This document shows positions 11,185 to 20,271 of a stretch of 50,884 bases of DNA, in pieces; the stretch's first letter is position 1; every line of letters begins with the position of its first letter. The stretch covers positions 1-50,884 of the forward strand of contig JAGWXX010000006.1 in NCBI GenBank assembly GCA_018969685.1, read 5' to 3'. This stretch comes from Acidobacteriota bacterium. Its GTDB lineage: Bacteria > Actinomycetota > Acidimicrobiia > Acidimicrobiales > Ilumatobacteraceae. The notes below the pieces were generated by a model. The model searched no databases. It worked only from the letters and a program-made list of their open reading frames with translations, and was not told where the DNA came from. The translations under genes were made by a program, and so were the position numbers.

Positions 11185-12026
11185 CACCCGATGCCGACGG
11201 CGAACAGCAGCGCCCACGCCGCGCCCGCTGCGGCGAGCACGCGGTCGGAGAGGATCGCCTCCTCGGGCGCCTCCGTGCGGCCGTGCGCCGACAGCAGCAG
11301 GTAGCGCAGCAGCGCGAGCGCGAAGGGCACCGCCGACAGCTCGACGGCCAGCGAGCCGTCGCCGCCCGACAACTCGAACGCCCACAGCACGTACGCGACG
11401 AGCGCACCGCCCGCGCCGAGCGTCTGGACCTGCGCGAGGAACCCGGGGGTGTAGTCGCGCAGCACCGAGCGCCCCGCATCACCCGCACGCGCGAGTTCGC
11501 TCGCGCGCTTTCCGGCGGCGACCGCAAGCGCAGCGAACGCGACCACGGCCATGAACCACGACGACACCGGCACGTCGGCGGCAGCCGCTCCCGCCGCGGC
11601 ACGCAGCACGAAGCCCGACGCCACCATCATCACGTCGAGCACCGCCACGTGCTTGGCCCCGAGCGAGTACGCCGCGTGCACCGCGAGGTACGCACCGACG
11701 ATCCACGCCGCGCCCGCGTCGACCAGCGCCGCGCCGACGAGCGCCACGGCCGCGAGGACGGCCGATGCGACCAGCGCCACCGGCGCGGGAAGCGCACCGC
11801 TCGCCACCGGGCGCCCCGACTTCACCGGGTGGGTGCGGTCGGCCGCGGCGTCCGCGACGTCGTTCGCGAGGTACACCGCCGAGGACGCGGCGCAGAAGAC
11901 CACGGTCGCCGCGAGCACCGACGGCCAGCGCGCGTCGAGCACTCCGGCGGCCGCCGGTGCGGCGAGCACCAGCAGGTTCTTCATCCACTGCCGCAGGCGC
12001 AACGACGAGATCAGACCGGCGACCAT
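11181..12026 (-). CDS. ubiA: UbiA-family prenyltransferase, decaprenyl-phosphate phosphoribosyltransferase-like
   Basis: YLANDVADAAADRTHPVKSGRPVASG motif of DPPR synthase; operonic with dprE1/dprE2. Confidence 0.85.
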   Translation of the reverse strand: MVAGLISSLRLRQWMKNLLVLAAPAAAGVLDARWPSVLAATVVFCAASSAVYLANDVADAAADRTHPVKSGRPVASGALPAPVALVASAVLAAVALVGAALVDAGAAWIVGAYLAVHAAYSLGAKHVAVLDVMMVASGFVLRAAAGAAAADVPVSSWFMAVVAFAALAVAAGKRASELARAGDAGRSVLRDYTPGFLAQVQTLGAGGALVAYVLWAFELSGGDGSLAVELSAVPFALALLRYLLLSAHGRTEAPEEAILSDRVLAAAGAAWALLFAVGIGW

Positions 12027-12106
12027 GACGGGATCATTCTGCCCGACGAGGCGAGCACGACGCTGCCCGCGCGGCGCGCGCCCCCGGATCGCTATGGTCG
12101 CGAGCC

Positions 12107-12853
12107 GTGGAGACCCTGATCGCGCAGATCTCCGACCCCCACATTCCTGCGGCTGGCGCACCGGCTCCGGTTGGCACGACGCCACGGGCCAACCTCGAAG
12201 CGGCGGTCCGCGACGCCGGTCTGCGGGCTGCCGCCATCCTCCTGACCGGCGACGTCGCCGCGAAGACGGGATCGAACGAGGAGTACGCCGAGGTCGCGGC
12301 CGCCGTCGCGTCGTCCACGGTCCGCATTCTTCCCTGCTCGGGGAACCACGACGACCCGGGTCGGCTCGCCGCGCTCTTCGGCGTGCCGATGCGCGGCGAC
12401 CGGCTCGACTACGCCGTCGACATCGGCGACGTCCACGTCGTCGTCCTGGACTCGTCGCGTCCCGGCACGGTCGCCGGCACGGTCGACGACGCGCAGCTCG
12501 ACTGGCTCGACGGACAGCTCGCCGCGCACCCCGGCTCGCTCGTGGCGCTGCACCACCCGTCGGTCGACATCGGCGACGCGATGTTCGACCAGATCAGGCT
12601 GGACGACCGCGCGGCTGCGGGGCTCGCCGCGGTGTGCGAGCGGCGCCGCCCCGTCGCGGTGCTGCACGGCCACGCCCACCAGGCGCACCGTTCGACCATC
12701 GGTGGTGCGCCGCTCTTCGTATGTCCATCGAGCGCCTACGGATTCGACTCCTCGGGTCCGCGGCTCGTGCCGGTGCCGCACGCACCCCGCTGGGCGCTGC
12801 ACCGCATCGCAGACGGCCGCATCGTGACGGACGTCGTCGACGTGCCTGCCTGA
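12107..12853 (+). CDS. Calcineurin-like metallophosphoesterase (CpdA-like)
   Basis: ISDPHI ... LLTGDVA ... CSGNHDD ... LHGHAHQ metal-binding motifs. Confidence 0.88.
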   Translation: METLIAQISDPHIPAAGAPAPVGTTPRANLEAAVRDAGLRAAAILLTGDVAAKTGSNEEYAEVAAAVASSTVRILPCSGNHDDPGRLAALFGVPMRGDRLDYAVDIGDVHVVVLDSSRPGTVAGTVDDAQLDWLDGQLAAHPGSLVALHHPSVDIGDAMFDQIRLDDRAAAGLAAVCERRRPVAVLHGHAHQAHRSTIGGAPLFVCPSSAYGFDSSGPRLVPVPHAPRWALHRIADGRIVTDVVDVPA

Positions 12854-12899
12854 TCCGTCACGTCGACACGTGCGACGCGCGGAACCGCGAACCGGCCGG

Positions 12900-13229
12900 T
12901 CAGCCGCCGACGACCATGTAGACGAGCAGCATCTCACCGAGCACCAGGACCGTGAACGCGACGTACGCCACGACCTTCGCCACCGAGGCGAGCGCTCCGC
13001 CGGACGACCCCGCGCGTCGCGCACGCAGGAATGCGGTGACGGGAAGTGCGGCGGCGGCGAGCCCGAGCAGACCGAACACCAGGAGGACGAGCCACGTCTC
13101 CGCGGTGTCGTCCCACAGGACCATGAACTGGAGGAACATGAGCACCGGGGACACCGCCATCGAGACGATGGCGAGCACGAGGGTGATCACGGACGAGGCG
13201 GCCCGGGGGGCCTTGGGATCTTCGGTCAT
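12900..13229 (-). CDS. Small multi-TM membrane protein, unknown function
   Basis: About 109-aa hydrophobic ORF (MTEDPKAPRAASSVITLVLAIVSM...). Confidence 0.55.
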   Translation of the reverse strand: MTEDPKAPRAASSVITLVLAIVSMAVSPVLMFLQFMVLWDDTAETWLVLLVFGLLGLAAAALPVTAFLRARRAGSSGGALASVAKVVAYVAFTVLVLGEMLLVYMVVGG

Positions 13230-13275
13230 GCGCCACTCTGCCACGAGCCGCAGCTCATCCCCGACATCCCGGTCG

Positions 13276-13310
13276 GGCCCGTCCCGTCGGCGTCGCCGAC
13301 GGGACGGGCC
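13276..13310 (-). terminator. Hairpin terminator downstream of amt
   Basis: Perfect 16-bp stem GGCCCGTCCCGTCGGC-GTC-GCCGACGGGACGGGCC just past the amt stop. Confidence 0.75.
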
Positions 13311-13328
13311 AGGTGCGGACGGCGCAGG

Positions 13329-14567
13329 TCAGTCCGCCACGTAGGCGTGCTCGCCGTGCTCGGTTGCATCGAGGCCGGCGTCCTCCGATCCCTCGTCGGC
13401 GCGCACGCCGACCGTCGCCTTGAGCGCCAGCATGATCAGCGCCGTCACGACGAACGAGTACACGATGACCGCGCCGTTCGCGAGCAGCTGTTCGAGCAGG
13501 AGCGACGCTCCGCCGCCTGCGAGCAGTCCCGCCTTGTGCGAGGCACCGAAGTAGCCGGGATCCGCGAACACGCCGACGAGCAGCGACCCGAGCAGGCCGG
13601 CGACGAAGTGCACGCCGACCACGTCGAGTGCGTCGTCGTAGCCGAGCCGTACCTTGATGCCGACCGCCAGTGGGCAGACCGCACCGGCCACGATCCCGAT
13701 GGCCACCGCCGACATGCCCGTCACGTACCCCGCACCGGGCGTCACCGCGACGAGGCCGGCAACGATGCCCGAGGCCACCGCGACGTTCGTCGCCTTTCGC
13801 CCGCGCAGCGCGTCCACAGCCAGCCATGCGAGGCCACCGCTCGCGGCGGCGAGGAACGTGTTCATGAACGCCTGGATGGCGGTGCCCATGCTGGCGAGGG
13901 CGGCGGGCGCCGACCCGGCGTTGAAGCCGAACCAACCGAACCACAGGATGCCCGCACCGATCATGACGAGCGGCAGCGAGTGCGGCGCGGGGACGCGGTC
14001 GGGGAACGCGCGGCGGCGCCCCAGCACCAGCACGCACGCCAGGGCCGCGATGCCGGCGTTCACGTGAATGGCCGTGCCACCCGCAAAGTCGAGCGAGCCG
14101 CGCGACCCGAGCCAGCCGCCGTAGATCCACTTGAACACCGGCACGTACACGAGCAGCACCCACACCGGCACGAACACCGCCCACGCGCGGAAGCGCATCC
14201 GTCCGGCGACGGCCCCGGAGATGAGCGCGGGCGTGATCACGGCGAACATCCCGAGGAAGGCCACCACCATCAGGGCGAAACCGCCGTCCTCGCCCGTCAC
14301 CCCGAGCCCGCGCAGGAACGCGTGGTCGAAGCCGCCGATCCATCCGGCGTCGAACGGCACCTGTGCGAGCGAGAAGCCGAGCACCACCCACAGCACCGGC
14401 ACCACCAGCAGGCACCAGAAGTTCATCATCATCATGTTCGCGAGGTTCCGCCCGCGGTCGAGGCCCCCGTAGAAGAGGGCGAGACCCGGTGTCATGAACA
14501 GCACGAGCGCCGCCGAGACCAGGAGCCACGCGTTGCCCGCCGTGCTCCAGATGCCGTCGATGTTCAT
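13329..14567 (-). CDS. amt: Ammonium transporter
   Basis: Full-length Amt/Mep protein (FYGGLDRGRN, DFAGGTAIHVNAGIAALA). Confidence 0.95.
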   Translation of the reverse strand: MNIDGIWSTAGNAWLLVSAALVLFMTPGLALFYGGLDRGRNLANMMMMNFWCLLVVPVLWVVLGFSLAQVPFDAGWIGGFDHAFLRGLGVTGEDGGFALMVVAFLGMFAVITPALISGAVAGRMRFRAWAVFVPVWVLLVYVPVFKWIYGGWLGSRGSLDFAGGTAIHVNAGIAALACVLVLGRRRAFPDRVPAPHSLPLVMIGAGILWFGWFGFNAGSAPAALASMGTAIQAFMNTFLAAASGGLAWLAVDALRGRKATNVAVASGIVAGLVAVTPGAGYVTGMSAVAIGIVAGAVCPLAVGIKVRLGYDDALDVVGVHFVAGLLGSLLVGVFADPGYFGASHKAGLLAGGGASLLLEQLLANGAVIVYSFVVTALIMLALKATVGVRADEGSEDAGLDATEHGEHAYVAD

Positions 14568-14624
14568 CGTCGTTCCTCCCTGTCGTCCGGGCGCCGCCCG
14601 GTGCGGCGCGCCGGCGGGAATGGT

Positions 14625-14651
14625 GTTCCACGGATGTTTCGCCCGCGTTGC
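14625..14651 (-). promoter_or_regulatory. Three GlnR-like half-sites at 11-nt period upstream of amt
   Basis: Minus strand GCAAC-N6-GAAAC-N6-GGAAC, about 58-84 nt upstream of the amt ATG. Confidence 0.35.
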
Positions 14652-14719
14652 GGGCGCGCGGAACCGACGTGAACTCCGTGTGTCGGCACGTGCCCTGCGC
14701 GTGACGGGAGCGTTTCGGG

Positions 14720-16063
14720 TCAGAGGAACGCGTCGCGCACCGCGAGCAGGCGCCGGGCCGGACGGCGGGTCCGCGACTCCACGGCGTCCGCGAGCGAGGT
14801 GAGCGCCAGGAGCCCGTTGATGCCCACCCAGCGCAGCGGCTCGGGCTCCCAGCGCGGACCGGGCGCCGCCAGCAATGGCGAGCCGAGCAGCTCATGGCCG
14901 TCGTCGAGCACCGCGTGCGCAGCCGTGCGGCCCGCGAGGTACGACAGGGCAACGCCGTCGCCGACGTACCCGCCCACCGCGACCCCGTCGCCGGTGCGCA
15001 CGACGCGCGCCCGCCAGTCCCGCGGCGCCGCCAGCGCACCGCCCCACTCGTGCGTGATCGACGCGCCCGATGCGGCGGGGAACAGATCTCGTATGGCATC
15101 GGCGAGGCGGCGGTGCACCGGGCGCACCGCGTCGTACCGGTCGCGCACCCGCGAACCGAGGTGGTACGGCGCGCCGCGGCCGCCGAACGCGATCCGGCCG
15201 TCGGCCGTGCGCTGTGCGTAGGTGACCATGTTGCGCCCGTCGGCGACGGCGACCCGTCGCGCCCAGCCGATCTCGTCCCACACCGGGGGCGGCAACGGCT
15301 CGGTCGCCACCATCAGCGAATAGAGGGGCACGAACCTCCGGTCGCGCCCGCCGTACGCCTCCGTCGCACGGATGATCCTCCCCGCGCGGACGCGTCCCCG
15401 TGGCGACTGCAGCACGCCGGGCGCGACGGCCGAGACGGGCGTGCGCTCGTGGACCGTCCCGCCCCGCGACTCGACCGCGCGGGCGAGGCCGTCGACGAGC
15501 TTGCGGGGGTGCAGCACCGCGCAGTGCGCGTTGAAGAGCCCGCCGTGCACCTCGGCCGTCCGCACGCGCGCCGCGACGGCTTCGGGCGGCTCGAACCTGA
15601 CGTCGTCCGGCCCCACCCCGTGCCGTCGCCACGCGGCCTCCGCGGCCCTGAGCCGCTCCACGTGCGCGGGGTTGCTGGCCACGACGAGGCTCCCCTCCTT
15701 CGCCCAGTCGCACTCGATGCCGTCGGCGGCAGCCGCGGCACCCACGCCATCGACTGCGGCGAAGGCGTCGAGCTGCAGGCGCAGCGCGGCGTCGCGTCCC
15801 ACCGCATCCGACAGTTCGTCGAGCGTCACCGGCAGGTCGCCGCTGCACCAGCCCCCGTTGCGCCCGCTCGCGCCGAACCCCACCTCGCGCGCCTCCAGCA
15901 CCGCCACCCTGAGGGACGGAACGCACGACAGCAATTCGCGCGCGGCCCACAGTCCGCTGCAGCCCGCGCCCACGACCGCCACGTCGACCTCGAGGTCGCC
16001 CTCGAGCGCGGGCCGCCGGACGCCGTCGCAGGCCTCGCTCCACAGCGGGCGCGCGACGGCCAC
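14720..16063 (-). CDS. FAD-dependent oxidoreductase, DAO family (glycine oxidase / gamma-glutamylputrescine oxidase-like)
   Basis: VDVAVVGAGCSGLWAARELL Rossmann; SGRNGGWCSGDLP; C-terminal GGYVGDGVALSYLAGR. Confidence 0.83.
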   Translation of the reverse strand: MAVARPLWSEACDGVRRPALEGDLEVDVAVVGAGCSGLWAARELLSCVPSLRVAVLEAREVGFGASGRNGGWCSGDLPVTLDELSDAVGRDAALRLQLDAFAAVDGVGAAAAADGIECDWAKEGSLVVASNPAHVERLRAAEAAWRRHGVGPDDVRFEPPEAVAARVRTAEVHGGLFNAHCAVLHPRKLVDGLARAVESRGGTVHERTPVSAVAPGVLQSPRGRVRAGRIIRATEAYGGRDRRFVPLYSLMVATEPLPPPVWDEIGWARRVAVADGRNMVTYAQRTADGRIAFGGRGAPYHLGSRVRDRYDAVRPVHRRLADAIRDLFPAASGASITHEWGGALAAPRDWRARVVRTGDGVAVGGYVGDGVALSYLAGRTAAHAVLDDGHELLGSPLLAAPGPRWEPEPLRWVGINGLLALTSLADAVESRTRRPARRLLAVRDAFL

Positions 16064-16074
16064 GGCGCGCCGGT

Positions 16075-17280
16075 CTACTGCAGGACCGCGGGGGTCTCGC
16101 CCATCTCGAGGCCGAGCTGTGCGCCGGTGTAGGGGTGTGCGCGCGCCACGTCCTCGTCGAGCTCGACGCCGAGACCCGGTTCATCGGACGGGATGACGAA
16201 CCCGTCCTCGAAGCGGATCGGCTTCTTCAGGATCCTCGCATGGAAGCCGTCCCAGCGCTGGATGCTCTCGAGGATGAGGAAGTTCGGCGAGCACGCGGCG
16301 AGCTGGATGTTGGCCGCGCCGACGACCGGGCCGCAGTACAGGTGCGGCGCGAGCTGCGCGTGGAACACCTCGCACATGCCGGCGATCTTCTTCGCCTCCA
16401 GCAGGCCGCCGCACCGGCCGAGGTTCATCTGGATGATCGACGCCGCGCCCGTCGACAGCAGCCGGTGGAACTCGTACTTGCTCGTCAGCCGCTCGCCCGC
16501 CGAGATCGGGATGCTCGTCGCGCGCGCGACCTTGGCCATCTCGTCCGGGCTGTCCGGCGGCACCGGCTCCTCGAACCACAGCGGGTCGTACGGCTCGAGC
16601 CTGCGGGCGAGCCGGATGGCACCCGATGCGGTGAACTGGCCGTGCGTGCCGAACAGGATGTCTGCGCGGGTGCCGACCGCCTCGCGCACCGCGCGCACCA
16701 TCTTCTCGGAGCGGTCGATCGCCTCGAGCGCCGGCTGGCGCCCGTCGTACACCGTGTAGCGGCCGGCCGGGTCGAACTTGACGCCGGTGAACCCCTGCTC
16801 GACCGCGCGCACCGCCGCCTCGGCCGCCGCGTCGGGGTCGCTGTACACGGGGTGGTCGGCGTACACGTCCACGTCGGACGGTGGGTAGAGGTACGTGTAG
16901 CAGCGCAGGCGCTCGTGCACGCGCCCGCCAAGCAGCTCGTGGACCGGCTTGCCGGCCTCCTTGCCGCAGATGTCCCACATCGCCATCTCGAGCCCGCTGA
17001 CGATTCCGCCCGTGGTGAGGTCGGGGCGCAGCGAGTAGCCACGGCCGTAGACCTCGCGGGTCATCGCCTCGATGCGCCACGGCTCGCGCCCGATCACGTG
17101 CCGCTCGGCCACCTCGACCGCCATCTGTGCGACGAGGTGCGGCGAGTAGGTCGCCGTGTAGATCTCGCCGACGCCCGTGACGCCGGTGTCGGTGACGAGC
17201 TTGACGAAGATGAAGTAGCGCCCGCCGTGCCGCGGCGGCGGGTTGCCGACGACGAACGTCTCGATGCCGGCGACCTTCAC
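16075..17280 (-). CDS. Mandelate racemase/muconate-lactonizing enzyme family (enolase superfamily; sugar-acid dehydratase or epimerase-like)
   Basis: MR/MLE fold: GVKFDPAG, LFGTHGQFTASGAIRLA, WFEEPVPPD, ISAGERLTS, APHLYCGP. Confidence 0.85.
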   Translation of the reverse strand: MKVAGIETFVVGNPPPRHGGRYFIFVKLVTDTGVTGVGEIYTATYSPHLVAQMAVEVAERHVIGREPWRIEAMTREVYGRGYSLRPDLTTGGIVSGLEMAMWDICGKEAGKPVHELLGGRVHERLRCYTYLYPPSDVDVYADHPVYSDPDAAAEAAVRAVEQGFTGVKFDPAGRYTVYDGRQPALEAIDRSEKMVRAVREAVGTRADILFGTHGQFTASGAIRLARRLEPYDPLWFEEPVPPDSPDEMAKVARATSIPISAGERLTSKYEFHRLLSTGAASIIQMNLGRCGGLLEAKKIAGMCEVFHAQLAPHLYCGPVVGAANIQLAACSPNFLILESIQRWDGFHARILKKPIRFEDGFVIPSDEPGLGVELDEDVARAHPYTGAQLGLEMGETPAVLQ

Positions 17281-17281
17281 G

Positions 17282-18367
17282 TCAGAACACCACGACGTTG
17301 CGGAGGGCCTCGCCGCGCTTCACGGCGGCGATCGCCTCGTTGATCTCCTCCAGCGGATACGTCTTCGTCACGAGCTCGTCGAGCAGCACGCGGCCCTGGC
17401 CGTAGAGGTCGACGAGGTTCGGGATGTCCACCTGGATCCTGGCGGAGCCCATCTTCGAGCCGAGGATGTTCTGGCTGTAGGCCGCCATCGTGCCGGGGTC
17501 GATCTCCGACATCACGCCCGACGCCGGCATGCCCACGAGCACGACCGAGCCGGCCTTCGCGAGCAGCCCGTACGACGAGTCGAAGGCCGCCTTCGCGCCG
17601 ACGGTGACGAAGACGTAGTCCGCGCCGTGACCGCCGGTGATCTCGAGCACGCGGGCGGCGACGTCCTCCGAGGACGACACCACCCCGTGCGTCGCGCCGA
17701 AGCGCGTCGCAGCCTGCACCTTCGACGCCGAGATGTCCACTGCGACCACCGTGCGCGCGCCGGCGACGCGCGCTCCCTGGATCGAGTTCAGCCCCACCCC
17801 TCCCGTGCCGATGACGACGACGTGGCTGCCGGCGGGGACCTTCGCGGTGTTCGTCACCGCACCGAAGCCCGTGATGACGCCGCACGCCAGCAGCGCCGCC
17901 GAGGCAGACGGCACGCGCGCGGGGATCGCCACGCACTGCGACTCGTGCACGAGCACCTGCTCGGCGAAGCCGCCCGTGCGCATGACCTGCGCGACCGGCT
18001 TGCCGTCTGCGTCGCGCAGCGGCGTCTCGGCATCGAGCCGGAACTGCGTCGAGCACGTGACGGGGCGGCCCATGCTGCACCCGTGGCAGTGGCCGCACGA
18101 GCGGATCAGCGTCACGACCACGGTGTCGCCCGGGCGCACCGTGGTGACGCCCTCGCCGACCTCCTCGACCGTGCCCGCGCACTCGTGGCCGTAGACGGCG
18201 GGCAGCGAGCCGCCCCAGGCGCCGTCGATGTACGAGATGTCGCTGTGGCAGATCGCCACCGCGGCGATCCGCACCCGCACCTCCCCCGGGCCGGTCGCGG
18301 CGAGCGACAGCTCCTCGATGCGCAATGGCGCGCCGAACTCCCTGCACACGGCAGCCTTCATGTCCAC
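17282..18367 (-). CDS. Zn-dependent alcohol dehydrogenase (MDR family)
   Basis: CHSDISY, GHECAGTVEEVG, SCGHCHGCSMGRPVTC zinc lobe, GTGGVGLNSIQGA. Confidence 0.88.
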   Translation of the reverse strand: MDMKAAVCREFGAPLRIEELSLAATGPGEVRVRIAAVAICHSDISYIDGAWGGSLPAVYGHECAGTVEEVGEGVTTVRPGDTVVVTLIRSCGHCHGCSMGRPVTCSTQFRLDAETPLRDADGKPVAQVMRTGGFAEQVLVHESQCVAIPARVPSASAALLACGVITGFGAVTNTAKVPAGSHVVVIGTGGVGLNSIQGARVAGARTVVAVDISASKVQAATRFGATHGVVSSSEDVAARVLEITGGHGADYVFVTVGAKAAFDSSYGLLAKAGSVVLVGMPASGVMSEIDPGTMAAYSQNILGSKMGSARIQVDIPNLVDLYGQGRVLLDELVTKTYPLEEINEAIAAVKRGEALRNVVVF

Positions 18368-18395
18368 TCCCTCCTCCGGCCCCTCGGCCGGACGG

Positions 18396-19511
18396 TCATG
18401 CGCCGACGGCCCGCTCCAGGATCGCCAGGCGGCCGTACAGCTCGTCGAGCTCGATGTAGCACGACTGCAGGTGGCGGTTGCCGCCCTTGGTGAACCCCGT
18501 TCGACCGTGCATCACGCGCCGGTTGTTCACCATGTACATCTCGCCCGCGCCCATCGGCACCTGGATGCGGAAGCGCGGATCCTCGCGCATCGCACCGAAG
18601 GCCGTGTAGGCCCCGTAGAACGCCTCCATCCTGTCGGCGGGCAGCAGGAACGGCTGGCAGGAGTGGTTGGAGAAGCGGACCTCGCGCACCTCGCCCGAGA
18701 CGTCGAGCTCGATGAGCGGCGCATGGTTCTCGAGCACGATGTCCGAGTCGACGAACTCGAAGGACAGCTCGGTCTCGCACAGCAGGCGGAACTTGTCCGG
18801 CGCCGTGCGGCGCAGCTCGTCGGCGACCCGGAATCCGTCGACGAGCGTGGCGTCGCCGCCCTCGGCCTCGCTGACGAGGAAGTGCTGCAACTGGACCGTC
18901 GGCGCCGGGTCGCGGTAGCCCTCATCGGTGTGCAGCACGAGCGGCAGGCTCGTGTAGGCGACCGAGTTCGCGTTCGCAATGGACTTCACGTCGAACACGC
19001 GCCCCCAGCTGGTGTCGCGCACGCGGCCCAGCCGCTCGCCCACCTCGGCGACGGTTCCCTCCGTGTTTGGCATGTCCGTCATGAACGCGACGCCGTCGCG
19101 CCGGAACGCACGGATCCAGCCCACCAGCGCCTTCGGGTCGTCCAGCAACTGCTGGTACGAGATCCTGGCAACCTTCGGCGCGTAGGTGCCGTCCCAGAGG
19201 TTCGGTTCGTCGCGCCGGCGGCTCGCCCCGTTGGAATAGTCGTGGCGCGACAGCCACTCGGCGGGGAACGACGACACGTGGCCGTCGGCCCACGTCACCT
19301 CGATGCCCCCGTCGGCGGCGGCCACCGCCCCGGACGGACGGATGTCGAGCGGGATCGACGACGTCTCCACGACCCGGTGCCCCGTCTGGGCGTGGCGCAG
19401 CTGCGGGCAGTTGTCGCGCAGCCACACGTGGTGGAACGCGCTCGCGCGGCCGTCGCTCCACGTCGCCGAGACGTGGCGGGGGTGCAGCTCGACCGACTGG
19501 ATTCTCGACAT
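18396..19511 (-). CDS. TauD/TfdA-family Fe(II)/2-oxoglutarate dioxygenase with DUF971 N-terminus (gamma-butyrobetaine hydroxylase-like)
   Basis: N-terminal DUF971-like VWLRDNCP; HTDEGYRDPAP; C-terminal NNRRVMHGRTGF ... HLQSCYIE. Confidence 0.82.
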   Translation of the reverse strand: MSRIQSVELHPRHVSATWSDGRASAFHHVWLRDNCPQLRHAQTGHRVVETSSIPLDIRPSGAVAAADGGIEVTWADGHVSSFPAEWLSRHDYSNGASRRRDEPNLWDGTYAPKVARISYQQLLDDPKALVGWIRAFRRDGVAFMTDMPNTEGTVAEVGERLGRVRDTSWGRVFDVKSIANANSVAYTSLPLVLHTDEGYRDPAPTVQLQHFLVSEAEGGDATLVDGFRVADELRRTAPDKFRLLCETELSFEFVDSDIVLENHAPLIELDVSGEVREVRFSNHSCQPFLLPADRMEAFYGAYTAFGAMREDPRFRIQVPMGAGEMYMVNNRRVMHGRTGFTKGGNRHLQSCYIELDELYGRLAILERAVGA

Positions 19512-19515
19512 CGCG

Positions 19516-20259
19516 TTACCTCCTGTACTCCGGTTCCTCGTCGTCGAGGATCTCCATCAGCGCCGACAGGTGCAGGTCGGCGAACTCCGGGTACTCGCGC
19601 CATTGCGTGCACGCGAGGGCCGCGACCTCGTCGGGGACGAGCTGCAGCGGCCGTCCGGTCGACAGCGCGAGCACCTGCAGCTGCGAGGCGCGCTCGAGGT
19701 AGTACAGCTCGTCGAAGGCCTGGGCGACGGTCTCGCCCACGACGATCACGCCGTGGTTGCCGAGGAACAGCACGTCGTGGCGGTCGCCGAGCAGCGACGC
19801 GACGCGCTCGCCCTCGGTCGGGTCGAGGGCCATGCCCGCGTAGTCGCGGTCGTAGGCGATGCGCCCGTGGAAGCGGCACGCATTCTGGTCGAGCATGAGG
19901 AACTCGAAGCCCGACAGGCACGCCAGCGCTGTGGCGTGCGGCATGTGGGTGTGGAGGATGCAGCGCGCGCGCGGCACGTTGCGGTGCAGGTAGCCGTGCA
20001 GGATCCACGCCGTCGGGTCGACGTCGTGGTCCATCGGGTCGTCGGCGAGGTCGCGGGAGCGCACCTTGACGAGGTCGGACGCGCGGACGCGCGAGAAGTG
20101 CGCACCGCGCGGGTTGATGAGGAACTCCTGCCCGTCACCGGACACCGCGGCGCTGAAGTGGTTCGCGGTCGACTCGTGCAGGCCGAACCGGGCGGCCCAG
20201 CGGAACGCGGCAGCCAGCTCGCGCCTCGTGCGCTTCGTCTCGCCCATCCCGCGACCCAT
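19516..20259 (-). CDS. Class II aldolase/adducin family protein
   Basis: HESTANHFSAAV, ILHTHMPHATALAC, LFLGNHGVIVVGETVAQAFDELYYLER. Confidence 0.87.
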   Translation of the reverse strand: MGRGMGETKRTRRELAAAFRWAARFGLHESTANHFSAAVSGDGQEFLINPRGAHFSRVRASDLVKVRSRDLADDPMDHDVDPTAWILHGYLHRNVPRARCILHTHMPHATALACLSGFEFLMLDQNACRFHGRIAYDRDYAGMALDPTEGERVASLLGDRHDVLFLGNHGVIVVGETVAQAFDELYYLERASQLQVLALSTGRPLQLVPDEVAALACTQWREYPEFADLHLSALMEILDDEEPEYRR

Positions 20260-20271
20260 CGTATTGCCCGG

